Shown piece by piece: positions 24,181 to 33,401 of a stretch of DNA of 39,928 nucleotides. The translations under genes and the position numbers were made by a program. The notes beneath the pieces are model-generated. The model was not told the origin of the DNA, made no database searches, and saw only the letters and a list, made by a program, of their open reading frames with translations. Position 1 is the stretch's first letter, and the number at the start of each line of letters is the position of its first letter. Source of the DNA: Pantoea sp. 18069 (GTDB lineage Bacteria; Pseudomonadota; Gammaproteobacteria; Burkholderiales; Burkholderiaceae_C); contig NZ_CACSJA010000045.1 in assembly GCF_902706035.1 (NCBI RefSeq), forward strand, positions 1 through 39,928, in the 5' to 3' direction.

Positions 24181-25146
24181 ATGCAACGCATTCTTCAACG
24201 CGGCGAGATCGAGGCCATCGACCAGATCAATTTCCCGCGCATACGCCTGCCCGAGATCGGCAGCCTGTTTGCCGAGCGCGCCGCGCGCCTGCGCCAGCTG
24301 GCCGCTGGCAACCCGATCGCCGACTACATCCTGTTTGTCGCGCGCATCGTCGACGCCCAGCACCAGGCGCTGGCCGCCCTGCCCGCGCCCCAACTGCCCA
24401 CCGACGCCATTGCGCTGGCCCAGCAGCATTCCATGCCGCTGATGCCCGCGGCCGACCACCTCGATCCCGCCTGGAATCAGGTGCTGGACGCCATGCTCAC
24501 CCGCCTGGAAGGCGCGCAAGGCCTGCCCGCGCCGCTGCAGCCGCTGATCACTTCCTTGCGCGAAATGCCCCGGGCCGAGCGCGAAGCCGTGGCCAGGCGC
24601 CTGCTGCAAAAGGAAGTGGCGGCGCGCGATGTGGGCATGGCACCGTTCGTGATGGCCGCGCTGCAAGTCGTTTTCACCCAGCGCGCGGCGCACCTGGCCG
24701 TGGGCGACGTGCCCTACACCGAGCCGGCATCGATCTGCCCGGTCTGCGCGAGCGAGCCGGTGGCCAGCGTGCTGCGCATAGGCGGCAAGGCCAACGGCCA
24801 CCGCTATCTGCACTGCGGCACCTGCTGCAGCGAATGGCACATGGTGCGCGTCAAGTGCTCGCACTGCGAGTCGACCAAGGGCATTCAATACCAGGGCGTC
24901 GAAGGCCTGGGCGAAGTCGTCACGGCCGAGACCTGCGCGGAATGCGGCAGCTACCGCAAGGTCGTCAACCAGGAAAAGGACCCGCTGGCCGAGCCTTTGG
25001 CCGATGACCTGGCTTCGCTGATGCTGGACCTGCTGATGAGCGAAACCCGGTTCAAGCGTGCCAGCACCAACCCGCTGCTCTACGTCGCATTCGCCGAAGA
25101 GCAGGCCGATGGCGACCAGACCCTGGTCGACCCCGCAGCGGAATAA
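24181..25146 (+). CDS. fdhE: Formate dehydrogenase accessory protein FdhE
   Basis: Encodes 321 aa from ATG 24181 (MQRILQRGEIEAIDQINFPRIRLP) with GGAAAG upstream; the frame is open to a GTG ten codons earlier inside a hairpin, which is less likely. The C-terminal half has the FdhE rubredoxin-like CxxC motifs CPVC, CGTCC, CSHC and CAEC, which bind iron or zinc. FdhE is a cytoplasmic maturation factor that interacts with the catalytic subunit of respiratory formate dehydrogenases. Its place between the enzyme genes and selA fits that role. Confidence 0.94.
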   Translation: MQRILQRGEIEAIDQINFPRIRLPEIGSLFAERAARLRQLAAGNPIADYILFVARIVDAQHQALAALPAPQLPTDAIALAQQHSMPLMPAADHLDPAWNQVLDAMLTRLEGAQGLPAPLQPLITSLREMPRAEREAVARRLLQKEVAARDVGMAPFVMAALQVVFTQRAAHLAVGDVPYTEPASICPVCASEPVASVLRIGGKANGHRYLHCGTCCSEWHMVRVKCSHCESTKGIQYQGVEGLGEVVTAETCAECGSYRKVVNQEKDPLAEPLADDLASLMLDLLMSETRFKRASTNPLLYVAFAEEQADGDQTLVDPAAE

Positions 25147-25161
25147 GCCGAAAATAGCCCG

Positions 25162-26631
25162 ATGAGAACCGACCCCTTGGACCCGGCCGCGCCCGCGGCT
25201 GCACAGGACACCGCAGCGCGCCCCTGGCCGCAGCTGCCGTCCGTCGACAAGCTGCTGCAAAGCGCGGACGTGGCGCCGCTGCGCACGCAATACGGCCACC
25301 AGGCCTGCACCCAGGCCTTGCGTGAAACGCTAGACGGCCTGCGCGACCAGTTGCACGCGGGCATGGTGCTGGCGCCCGAGGCGACCGACTTCGCGCGCAT
25401 CGCGCACGCCGCCCGCCAGCGGCTGGCCAGGCGCTTTGCGCCGCGCCTGCAGGCGGTCTTCAATCTCACCGGCACCGTGCTGCACACCAACCTGGGCCGC
25501 GCGCTGCTGCCCCAGGAAGCCGTCGATGCGGTAGTGCAGGCGCTGCTGAGCCCCGCCAACCTCGAATACGACCTCGCCACGGGCGGGCGCGGCGACCGCG
25601 ACGACCTGATCGAAGCGCTGGTCTGCGAGCTCACGGGCGCCGAGGCCGCCACGGTGGTCAACAACAACGCCGCGGCCGTGCTGCTCACGCTGGGCACGCT
25701 GGCCGAAGGGCGCGAAGTGATCGTCTCGCGCGGCGAGCTCGTCGAGATCGGCGGCGCCTTTCGCATTCCCGACATCATGGCGCGCGCCGGCGCGCGGCTG
25801 GTCGAGGTCGGCACCACCAACCGCACCCATGCGCGCGACTACACCGAGGCCGTGTCCGCCGACACCGGCCTGCTGATGAAAGTGCATTGCAGCAACTACG
25901 AAGTCACGGGTTTCACCAAGAGCGTGAGCGACCATGAGGTCGCCGACATCGCCCATGGCCGCGGCCTGAGCATGGTCGTCGACCTGGGCAGCGGCACGCT
26001 GGTCGACATGCGCCAGTGGGGCCTGCCGTATGAGGTCACGGTGCGCGAAACCATTGCCGCGGGCGCAGACATCGTGACGTTCAGCGGCGACAAGCTGCTG
26101 GGCGGCCCGCAGGCCGGGCTGATCGTCGGGCGCAAGGACCTGATCGCGCGCATCAAGAAGAACCCGCTCAAGCGCGCGATGCGCGTGGGCAAGCTCACGC
26201 TGGCCGCGCTCGAACCCGTGCTGCGCCTGTACCTGCACCCCGAACAACTGGCCCGGCGCCTGACCACGCTGCGGCTGTTCACGCGGCCCGCGGCCGACAT
26301 GCAGGCCCAGGCGGAAACACTGGCGCCCGCCTTGCAGGCCGCGCTGGGCCCGGCCTATGTGGTCGAGACCGCAGCCATGGCCAGCCAGATCGGCAGCGGC
26401 GCGCTGCCCGTGGAATCGCTGCCCAGCCACGGCTTGCGCATCCACCCGGCCTCGGGCCGCCAGGCCGGGCGCCAGCTGATGCAGCTCGAAGCCGCGCTGC
26501 GCGCCCTGCCCCGCCCGGTCATCGGCCGCATCCAGGCCGACGCGCTGTGGCTGGACCTGCGCTGCCTTGAAGCCGACCAGCAGGCGCTGTTTGCCGGGCA
26601 GCTGCCCTTGCTGGCGGCCCACGCGGCCTGA
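25162..26631 (+). CDS. selA: L-seryl-tRNA(Sec) selenium transferase
   Basis: Encodes 489 aa, near the usual 460-480. A PLP-dependent enzyme of fold type I: the N-terminal domain with LPSVDKLLQS, the substrate region FNLTGTVLHTNLGRALLP, and the PLP-binding Lys311 in FSGDKLLGGPQAGLIVGRKDLI. It converts Ser-tRNA(Sec) to Sec-tRNA(Sec) with selenophosphate, which SelD (30253-31326) supplies; the tRNA is encoded at 28654. It starts 15 bp after fdhE and ends 54 bp before selB, so fdhE-selA-selB look like one transcription unit. Confidence 0.96.
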   Translation: MRTDPLDPAAPAAAQDTAARPWPQLPSVDKLLQSADVAPLRTQYGHQACTQALRETLDGLRDQLHAGMVLAPEATDFARIAHAARQRLARRFAPRLQAVFNLTGTVLHTNLGRALLPQEAVDAVVQALLSPANLEYDLATGGRGDRDDLIEALVCELTGAEAATVVNNNAAAVLLTLGTLAEGREVIVSRGELVEIGGAFRIPDIMARAGARLVEVGTTNRTHARDYTEAVSADTGLLMKVHCSNYEVTGFTKSVSDHEVADIAHGRGLSMVVDLGSGTLVDMRQWGLPYEVTVRETIAAGADIVTFSGDKLLGGPQAGLIVGRKDLIARIKKNPLKRAMRVGKLTLAALEPVLRLYLHPEQLARRLTTLRLFTRPAADMQAQAETLAPALQAALGPAYVVETAAMASQIGSGALPVESLPSHGLRIHPASGRQAGRQLMQLEAALRALPRPVIGRIQADALWLDLRCLEADQQALFAGQLPLLAAHAA

Positions 26632-26685
26632 GCTTTCCCGGCGCCGCGCGCGCCTTTCTGAATTTCTGACGCTTTCAAGGCCTTC

Positions 26686-28614
26686 ATGATCATCGGCACC
26701 GCCGGTCATATCGACCACGGCAAGACCACGCTGGTGCGCGCCCTCACGGGCGTGGACACCGACCGCCTCAAGGAAGAGAAGGCCCGCGGCATCTCGATCG
26801 CACTGGGCTATGCCTATGCGCCGCTGCCCAATGGCGACGTGCTGGGCATCATCGACGTGCCTGGCCACGAGAAATTCGTGCACACCATGGCCGCGGGCGC
26901 CGTGGGCATAGACCATGCGCTGCTGGTCGTGGCCGCCGACGACGGCGTCATGCCGCAAACGCGCGAGCACCTCGATATCCTGCAGCTGCTGGGCGTGGCC
27001 CAGGCCAGCATCGCGCTGACCAAGGTCGACCGCGCCAGCCCGGAGCAGATCGCCGCGGCGCGTGCGCAGTTGGGCGACCTGCTGGCCCCCACGCCGCTGG
27101 CGGGCGCGCCCGTTTTCGAAACCGCGGCCGCGCTGCCCGATGACCCGGGCGTCGCCGCGCTGCGCAGCCACCTCGAAACCCTGGCCCAGCAGATGCCCGC
27201 GCGCCCGCGCGGCGGCCTGTTTCGCCTGGCCGTGGACCGCAGCTTCAGCCTCGCGGGCCAGGGCACGGTGGTCACGGGCACGGTATTCGGCGGCGTGGTC
27301 GCCACGGGCGACAGCCTGGTGCACTCGCGTACCGGTCAAAGCCTGCGCGTGCGCAGCATCCATGCGCAGAACCAGGCCAGCGAGCAAGGCGTCGCGGGGC
27401 AGCGCTGCGCGCTCAATCTCGCCGGCCTGGGCAAGGACGAGATCCAGCGCGGCGACTGGATCGCCGACGGCGCGCTGCTGCAGGCCAGCGACCGCATCGA
27501 CGTGCAGCTGCAGTTGCTGCCCTCGGCGCCCGAAATCCGCCAGTGGACGCCCGTGCACCTGCACCTGGGCACGGCGCATTGCACGGCCCATGTGGCGCTG
27601 CTCGAAGGCGAGCGCATAGCGCCCGGCAGCCGGGTGCGCGCGCAACTGGTGCTCGAAGCGCCGGTATTCTGCCTGCCCGGCGACCGCTTGATCCTGCGCA
27701 ACGCCCAGGCCAGCCGCACGATTGCCGGGGGCACGGTGAGCGACCCCCATGCGCCCGCGCGCAAGCGCCGCAGCGCCGAACGCCAGGCCTATCTGCAGGC
27801 GCTCGATGCGCTGATCGCCACGGGCAGCGCCCAGGATCTGCTGGCCCGGTCGCCCCATGGCTTGCCGCTGTCGCACCTGGTGCGCCTGTCGGGCCGGCGC
27901 TGGCCGGCGCAGGACCTGCCCGCCGACTGCCTGCAGCTGCCCCTGGGCGCGGATACGCTGCTGCTGCCTACGCCCCGCTGGCAGCAGTTGCGCGACCAGG
28001 TGCTGGCCACGCTGGCCCAGTTCCACGACAAGCACGCCGACGAGCCTGGCCTGAACACCGCGCGCCTGCGCCGCATGGCCTGGCCCGGGCTGGTGCAAGG
28101 CGGGCACGACGCGCTGTGGCGCGGGCTGATCGACGGCCTGGTGCGCGACGCGCAGCTGGTCGCCAGCGGCGCATGGTTGCACCTGCCGGGCCATAGCGTG
28201 GCGTTGAGCGCCCAGGAGCAGATGCTTGCCGGACGCCTCTTGCCGTTGCTCGAGGCAGGCCGCCACGACCCGCCCTGGGTGCGCGACCTCGCGGCCGCCA
28301 CAGGTGTGGGCGAAGACAGCGTGCGCCAGTTGCTGCGCAAGCTCACGCGGCGCGGCCAGGTGTTCCAGGTGGTCAAGGACCTGTTCTACAGCGCCACCTG
28401 CATGCAGGAGCTCGCGCAACTGGTGCAGACGCTTGCCGCCAGCGATGCACGGGCGCAAGTCGAAGCGCGCGCGTTTCGCGATGCCGCGGGGCTGGGCCGC
28501 AAGCGCGCCATACAGATCCTCGAATTCTTCGACCGCGTGGGCTATACCCGCCGCCTGCGCGACGCCCACTTGCTGCGGCCCGACGCCCAGGGCCAGTTCG
28601 CGCCGTTACAATAA
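26686..28614 (+). CDS. selB: Selenocysteine-specific elongation factor SelB
   Basis: Encodes 642 aa (E. coli 614). The GTPase domain starts at once with GTAGHIDHGKTTLVRALTG (P-loop), DVPGHEKFVHTMAAG (switch II, G3) and TKVDRAS (G4). EF-Tu-like domains 2 and 3 follow (FRLAVDRSFSLAGQGTVVTGTVFGG). The C-terminal 250 residues are the winged-helix repeats that read the SECIS hairpin, ending EDSVRQLLRKLTRRGQVFQVVKDLFY and GRKRAIQILEFFDRVGYTRR. It delivers Sec-tRNA(Sec) to the ribosome at the fdnG UGA. The selC gene follows 39 bp after its stop. Confidence 0.96.
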   Translation: MIIGTAGHIDHGKTTLVRALTGVDTDRLKEEKARGISIALGYAYAPLPNGDVLGIIDVPGHEKFVHTMAAGAVGIDHALLVVAADDGVMPQTREHLDILQLLGVAQASIALTKVDRASPEQIAAARAQLGDLLAPTPLAGAPVFETAAALPDDPGVAALRSHLETLAQQMPARPRGGLFRLAVDRSFSLAGQGTVVTGTVFGGVVATGDSLVHSRTGQSLRVRSIHAQNQASEQGVAGQRCALNLAGLGKDEIQRGDWIADGALLQASDRIDVQLQLLPSAPEIRQWTPVHLHLGTAHCTAHVALLEGERIAPGSRVRAQLVLEAPVFCLPGDRLILRNAQASRTIAGGTVSDPHAPARKRRSAERQAYLQALDALIATGSAQDLLARSPHGLPLSHLVRLSGRRWPAQDLPADCLQLPLGADTLLLPTPRWQQLRDQVLATLAQFHDKHADEPGLNTARLRRMAWPGLVQGGHDALWRGLIDGLVRDAQLVASGAWLHLPGHSVALSAQEQMLAGRLLPLLEAGRHDPPWVRDLAAATGVGEDSVRQLLRKLTRRGQVFQVVKDLFYSATCMQELAQLVQTLAASDARAQVEARAFRDAAGLGRKRAIQILEFFDRVGYTRRLRDAHLLRPDAQGQFAPLQ

Positions 28615-28653
28615 CGACGCCCGCCCGCTGCCCAGACGGGGCCGGGCACGAAT

Positions 28654-28749
28654 GGAAGGCATGCACACCCGGTGGTGTGGCCGGGCTTCAAACCCGGTGA
28701 GGGGCGTCAGTCGCTCCTGGGTAGGTTCGACTCCTGCTGCTTTCCGCCA
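28654..28749 (+). tRNA. selC: tRNA-Sec (anticodon UCA)
   Basis: 96 nt including encoded CCA. It has the tRNA-Sec hallmarks: an 8-bp acceptor stem (GGAAGGCA with TGCTTTCC), an extended D arm, anticodon TCA at 28688-28690 in loop CTTCAAA on stem CCGGG/CCCGG, a long extra arm (GGGGCG with CGCTCC) and a TTCGACT T-loop. It lies directly downstream of selB and matches the layout of E. coli selC. Four nt past its CCA lies the stop codon of the antisense autotransporter gene. Confidence 0.97.
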
Positions 28750-28752
28750 CGC

Positions 28753-30024
28753 TTACCAGCTAAAGCATGCGCCCACGCGCGCGCAGGCAGACGACCGCCC
28801 CGAGGTCGTCGCGGCCACGCCCATGGACACCACGGTGCGACGCGTTTCGGTATTGGCCACCAGGCGGTTGAAGCTGAAGCCCATCGCCGTCTGGCCGTTA
28901 TACGTCGCCACACCGCCGGTCACTGCGGTGTCGGACTTGGGCGCGAACGACACCGGCTGGCTCAGGGCCAGGGCCATGGCTACGCCGCCCGAGAGCTTCT
29001 TTTCCACCGCATTGATTTTCTGGTCGAGCTGCTGCACGCGGCCCTCCACGCCGTCGATGCGCGCGCCCAGCGGCGCCACGGCCGCATCGACCACCCCCTG
29101 GGCCAGCTCCTGGACCTGGCCCACATTGGTGGCATCGGTGGGCGCGATGCCGGCGGCCACGCCACTCACCACGACCGCCGCGCCCGTCTGCGAATCGGCG
29201 AACGCTGCGCCGTCATCGTCCAGTCGCAGATTGGTCGAATGCAGGCCGCCCGAAAGAACCAGCTTGTCTTCCTCGACCAGCACACCATGGGTATTGCCCA
29301 GGTGGTTGGTCAGGACCAGCGACTTCTGGGGTGAGGAAGACGGGCCTTCCTTCATGACCAGGGAATCGTTTGCAGCCAATTCCACATGATCGTCTGGCAA
29401 CGCTGGCACCGCGCGGGTCACGAGGACGGGGGCCCGGACTGCCTGGACTGGCACCTCCACAGGGCCCCAGCGCGAACCCGGACGCTCGCTTGCGGGCTGC
29501 GCGGAACCCGACGCTGCGCCCTGCCGCGTGGCGGGTGGATTGCCAAAGGGAAGCCTTTTTTGCATGCTGGCCAGCATGGCTGGATTGAGCTTGCCGCCTT
29601 CGCTTTGGGTATTTGCTTGCGGGGCAGACGCCTGAGCCGCATGGATATTCTTGAGCTTGGCGGTGATCGGGTCGTTCTTTTTATTCTGCGTGATCGGCTT
29701 GCCTTCGAAATCCAAAGCGACCGCCGTTTGCGGTTGCTGCAAGCCAGCGCCGGCTTGTTTCCCATTTCGGGATTGTTTCACCAGATCGGCTGTCGACAAC
29801 GAAATGGGCTTTCCATCCGCATCCAACCGCTGGATACGCTCTGCCGTGATGCGAACGTTCTCGCTGAGCTTCGCCATGACATCCGCATATTTCCCCAATT
29901 TTGGCGCATCGGCTTCTTTTTCAGTTTCAGTGGCGCTTGCCGTACCGGCCAGCATGAGGCAATAAGCCGTGACCAGGACGACCAGGGGACTCGAGCGGAA
30001 ATGGGGATATGTCGACTTTTTCAT
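28753..30024 (-). CDS. Short trimeric autotransporter adhesin-like protein (YadA anchor)
   Basis: Encodes 423 aa from ATG 30024 (MKKSTYPHFRSSPLVVLVTAYCLMLAGTASA, a signal peptide); the frame stays open 18 codons higher. After a low-complexity Gln/Ala/Pro-rich passenger (residues about 40-240) there is a stalk/neck motif VVVSGVAAGIAPTDATNVGQVQELAQG, a coiled coil with VEGRVQQLDQKINAVEKKL, and a YadA_anchor barrel domain (GGVAMALALSQPV..., GVATYNGQTAMGFSFNRLV) ending in Trp. Such proteins trimerise in the outer membrane and act in adhesion. No long head repeats are present, so it is small for the class. It sits antisense between selC and selD, with its stop 3 nt from the selC CCA, and its 5' half is more AT-rich than its neighbours. 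Confidence 0.8.
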   Translation of the reverse strand: MKKSTYPHFRSSPLVVLVTAYCLMLAGTASATETEKEADAPKLGKYADVMAKLSENVRITAERIQRLDADGKPISLSTADLVKQSRNGKQAGAGLQQPQTAVALDFEGKPITQNKKNDPITAKLKNIHAAQASAPQANTQSEGGKLNPAMLASMQKRLPFGNPPATRQGAASGSAQPASERPGSRWGPVEVPVQAVRAPVLVTRAVPALPDDHVELAANDSLVMKEGPSSSPQKSLVLTNHLGNTHGVLVEEDKLVLSGGLHSTNLRLDDDGAAFADSQTGAAVVVSGVAAGIAPTDATNVGQVQELAQGVVDAAVAPLGARIDGVEGRVQQLDQKINAVEKKLSGGVAMALALSQPVSFAPKSDTAVTGGVATYNGQTAMGFSFNRLVANTETRRTVVSMGVAATTSGRSSACARVGACFSW

Positions 30025-30252
30025 ATTCAATGGGTTGATGGCGCAGCCAACGCCGCGTAGACAAAAACAAAGAGGCATCCAGCAGATCGATCATCTTTAC
30101 GTATTGCTTATCTTATATCGATAGCCATGAACTATCAACAGTTTTTTGCTTGTTGTTGCCATGCGAACAATATGTGGGCCTTGCCGCGACTGGCCATAAT
30201 GACAAGCACAGCGTCTGCGGATGCCACCTGAACACGCCATTGCAAACACACC

Positions 30253-31326
30253 ATGAACGACACCCAGAGCCCCAGCACCCCTCCCTGCGCCCCGCGCCTG
30301 ACCTCGCTTTCGCATGGCGGCGGCTGCGGCTGCAAGATTGCACCGGGCGTGCTGGCACAGCTGATCGGCCAAAGCGCGCTGCCCAAGCAGTTCTTCCCTG
30401 ACCTGCTGGTGGGCAACGAGACCGCCGACGATGCGGCCGTCTACCGCATCAACGATGAGCAGGCGATCGTCGCGACCACCGATTTCTTCATGCCCATCGT
30501 CGATGACCCGTATGACTTCGGCCGCATTGCCGCAGCCAATGCGCTGTCGGACATTTATGCGATGGGCGCAACGCCGCTGATGGCGCTGGCCATCGTCGGC
30601 ATGCCCATCAACGTGCTGCCGCATGCGACCATCGCCAAGGTGCTCGAAGGCGGCGAATCGATCTGCCGCGAAGCCGGCATTCCGCTGGCTGGCGGCCACT
30701 CGATCGACTCGGTCGAGCCCATCTACGGGCTGGTGGGCATCGGCATCGTCAACCCCAGGCACATGAAGCGCAATGCCGACGCGAAGGCCGGCGACCTGCT
30801 GGTGCTGGGCAAGCCGCTGGGCGTGGGCATCCTGTCGGCGGCGCTGAAAAAGAATCTGCTGGACGACAACGGCTACCGCGCCATGGTCCAAACCACGACG
30901 CAGCTCAACCGCCCCGGCGCCGCGCTCGCGCAGATCGCGGGCGTGCATGCGCTGACCGACGTGACCGGCTTCGGGCTGCTGGGCCATGCGCTGGAGCTGG
31001 CACGCGGCGCCGGCCTCACGGCGCGCATCGACAGCCGCGCGCTGCCGCTGCTGCCCGCGGTGCAGGCCTTTGCCGAACAAGGCGTGGTCACGGGCGCATC
31101 GGCGCGCAACTGGGAGGCCTATGGCGCGCAGGTCGCGATTGGCGCCCAGGTGCCGGTGTCGCTGCAGGCCTTGCTGACCGACCCGCAGACCTCGGGCGGG
31201 CTGCTGGTGTCGTGCACGCCGGAAAGCGTGCAGCAGGTGCTGGACCTGTTTGCGGCCCAGGGATTCGCCCATGCCGCAGTCGTTGGCCGCATGGAAGCGG
31301 GCGCTGCGCAGGTCGTCGTCGAATGA
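30253..31326 (+). CDS. selD: Selenophosphate synthetase (selenide, water dikinase)
   Basis: Encodes 357 aa. The N-terminal glycine-rich loop HGGGCGCKIAPG carries the catalytic Cys25 and Lys28 (E. coli Cys17/Lys20), so this is the Cys form, not a Sec form. DDAAVYRI, TTDFFMPIVDDPYDFGRIAAANALSDIYAMGA and AGGHSID are the conserved ATP/Mg-binding blocks; TDVTGFGLLGHALEL is in the C-terminal domain. It makes selenophosphate from selenide and ATP for SelA, and possibly for tRNA selenouridine elsewhere. It completes the Sec pathway of this locus but is separated from selC by the antisense autotransporter gene and a 228-bp AT-rich gap likely to hold both promoters. Confidence 0.96.
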   Translation: MNDTQSPSTPPCAPRLTSLSHGGGCGCKIAPGVLAQLIGQSALPKQFFPDLLVGNETADDAAVYRINDEQAIVATTDFFMPIVDDPYDFGRIAAANALSDIYAMGATPLMALAIVGMPINVLPHATIAKVLEGGESICREAGIPLAGGHSIDSVEPIYGLVGIGIVNPRHMKRNADAKAGDLLVLGKPLGVGILSAALKKNLLDDNGYRAMVQTTTQLNRPGAALAQIAGVHALTDVTGFGLLGHALELARGAGLTARIDSRALPLLPAVQAFAEQGVVTGASARNWEAYGAQVAIGAQVPVSLQALLTDPQTSGGLLVSCTPESVQQVLDLFAAQGFAHAAVVGRMEAGAAQVVVE

Positions 31327-31367
31327 CCGACTGGCCCGGAATGCGTTGACGGCGCGTCGGTGGGCAG

Positions 31368-33155
31368 TTACTGCCCTGCAGGCCGGGTCTGCAAGCGCGA
31401 ATAAAGCCCGCCCTGGGCCAGCAGTTGCGCGTGCGAGCCCTGCTCGACGATATGGCCGCGCTCCATGACCACCACGCGGTCGGCGTGTTCGATGGTCGAC
31501 AGGCGGTGGGCAATCACCAGCGTCGTGCGGCCCTGCATCAGGCGCTGCAGCGCGTCCTGCACCAGCCGTTCGGACTCGGTGTCGAGCGCTGAAGTGGCCT
31601 CGTCGAGAATCAGGATGGGCGCGTTCTTGTAGACCGCACGCGCAATCGCCAGGCGCTGGCGCTGGCCGCCCGACAGCTGGGCCGCATTGTGGCCGACCGC
31701 GGTCTGCAGGCCCTGGGGCATGCGGCGCACATGCTCACCGAGATTGGCGGCTTCAAGACTGGCCCAGACCTTGGCTTCGTCGATTTCGGCGCCCAGCGTG
31801 ACATTGGCCGCAATGCTGTCGTTGAACATCACCACGTCCTGGCTGACCATCGCGAACTGCTGGCGCAGGCTGGCCAGATCCCATTCGGCCAGCGGCCGGC
31901 CGTCGAGCAGCACTTCGCCGCTGGTCGGCGCGAGAAAACGCGGCAGCAGGTTGACCAGCGTGGTCTTGCCCGCGCCCGACGGCCCGACCAGGGCCACAAC
32001 TTCGCCGGGCTGCACGCGCAGATTCACCTGTGCCAGCGCCGGCGCGTGGTCTTCACCGAACGCCACGCCCACATCGCGCAACTCGATCGCGCCCTGCGCC
32101 CGCGCCTGGCGGTGGGTGCCGCCCTGCTCGGCCTGGGTGCTGTCGAGCAGGGCCAGGCCGCGCTCGAGCGCGGCCACGCCGCGCGTGATGGGGTTGGCCA
32201 CGTCGGCGAGCCGGCGTATCGGCGCGACCAGCATCAGCATCGCGGTGATGAACGACACGAAGCCGCCGACAGTGACGTCGTCGGCGCGCAGCGCCTGGCG
32301 GCTTTGCCACAGCGCAATGCAGATCACGGTCGACAGCGCGGCCGCGGCCAGCAGTTGCGTCAGCGGCGTCATCGCGGCCGAGGCGATCGTCGACTTCACC
32401 GCCAGATGGCGCAGGCGCTGGCTCAGACCAGCAAAGCGCTTTTGCTGCACTTCCTGGGCACCATGCAGGCGCACCATGCGGTGGGCGAGCACGTTCTCCT
32501 CGACGATATAGGCGAGCGAATCGGTGGCCTGCTGGCTGTCCTTGGTGATGCGGTACAGCCGGCGCGACAGCGTCTTCATGATCCAGGCGACGCCGGGCAC
32601 GACCAGTCCGACAACGAGCGTGAGCTGCCAATTCAGATAAAGCAGGTAACCCAGCAAGGCGATCAGCGTGAAACTGTCGCGCGACAGCCCCATCATCGCC
32701 TGCACCAGCAGCGTCGAGCCGGTCTGCACTTCATAGACGACGGTGTTCGACAGGCTGCTCGCCGAATGGCGCGAAAACAGCGCCATGTCCGCGGCCAGCA
32801 GGCGATCGAACAGCGCGTGCCGCAGTGTCAGCATGCCTTCGTTGGCGATGCGCGCGAGCGCGTACTGGCCGACGAACTGGGCGATGCCGCGCAGCAGGAA
32901 CACGCCCATGATGGTCACGGGCACGAGCCACAGCTGCAGGCTGCCATCGGTAAATCCGTTGTCCAGCAAGGGCTTGAGCAGCGCCGGGATCATGGGCTCG
33001 GTCGCGGCGCCGACCAGCATCGCCGCCACGGCCAGCACCCAGGTCCAGCGGCGGCCGCCAAAATAAGGCGCGAGACGCTGCAGGCGCTGGCGCATGCTCA
33101 AGGGACGCGAAGGCACGAGGGCTGGGGCTTCTGGGGCAGAGTGGGTTGCTTGCAT
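31368..33155 (-). CDS. msbA: Lipid A export ABC transporter MsbA
   Basis: Encodes 595 aa, a half-transporter with an N-terminal six-helix exporter domain (FGGRRWTWVLAVAAMLVGAATEPMIPALLKPLLDNGF, then the DRLLAADMALFSRHSASSLSNTVVYEV coupling region) and a C-terminal ATPase: Walker A GPSGAGKTT, signature LSGGQRQRL, Walker B ILILDEATSALD and H-loop IAHRLSTIEHADRVVVM. MsbA flips lipid A-core across the inner membrane. It is convergent with selD (41 bp gap) and divergent from tolB. Assignment to MsbA instead of another exporter rests on overall wording and length, typical of betaproteobacterial MsbA. Confidence 0.88.
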   Translation of the reverse strand: MQATHSAPEAPALVPSRPLSMRQRLQRLAPYFGGRRWTWVLAVAAMLVGAATEPMIPALLKPLLDNGFTDGSLQLWLVPVTIMGVFLLRGIAQFVGQYALARIANEGMLTLRHALFDRLLAADMALFSRHSASSLSNTVVYEVQTGSTLLVQAMMGLSRDSFTLIALLGYLLYLNWQLTLVVGLVVPGVAWIMKTLSRRLYRITKDSQQATDSLAYIVEENVLAHRMVRLHGAQEVQQKRFAGLSQRLRHLAVKSTIASAAMTPLTQLLAAAALSTVICIALWQSRQALRADDVTVGGFVSFITAMLMLVAPIRRLADVANPITRGVAALERGLALLDSTQAEQGGTHRQARAQGAIELRDVGVAFGEDHAPALAQVNLRVQPGEVVALVGPSGAGKTTLVNLLPRFLAPTSGEVLLDGRPLAEWDLASLRQQFAMVSQDVVMFNDSIAANVTLGAEIDEAKVWASLEAANLGEHVRRMPQGLQTAVGHNAAQLSGGQRQRLAIARAVYKNAPILILDEATSALDTESERLVQDALQRLMQGRTTLVIAHRLSTIEHADRVVVMERGHIVEQGSHAQLLAQGGLYSRLQTRPAGQ

Positions 33156-33401
33156 GTGACGCGAATTTTACGGCCCCACGGCATGCCTGTTCATCCACTT
33201 ACAGTTCGCCTGCGCCAGAGTGTGTAACATGCGTTCCGTAAGCACCGGGATTTACCCGGACCAAGAGTCGCTGACACAGCCCGACACGGCCCAGGAAATC
33301 GCGGGATTTGCGGTGGAGCCCAGGCGCAGTGCGAATCGCACGCGCCCAGGCAACGCAACGATGTGCCAAGGGTTGTGCTGGCCACACTAAGATGGTTGCC
33401 A

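Noticed and set aside
25330..28569. 1079-codon open frame on the minus strand over selA and selB
   Set aside because: Antisense shadow of two well-recognised genes.
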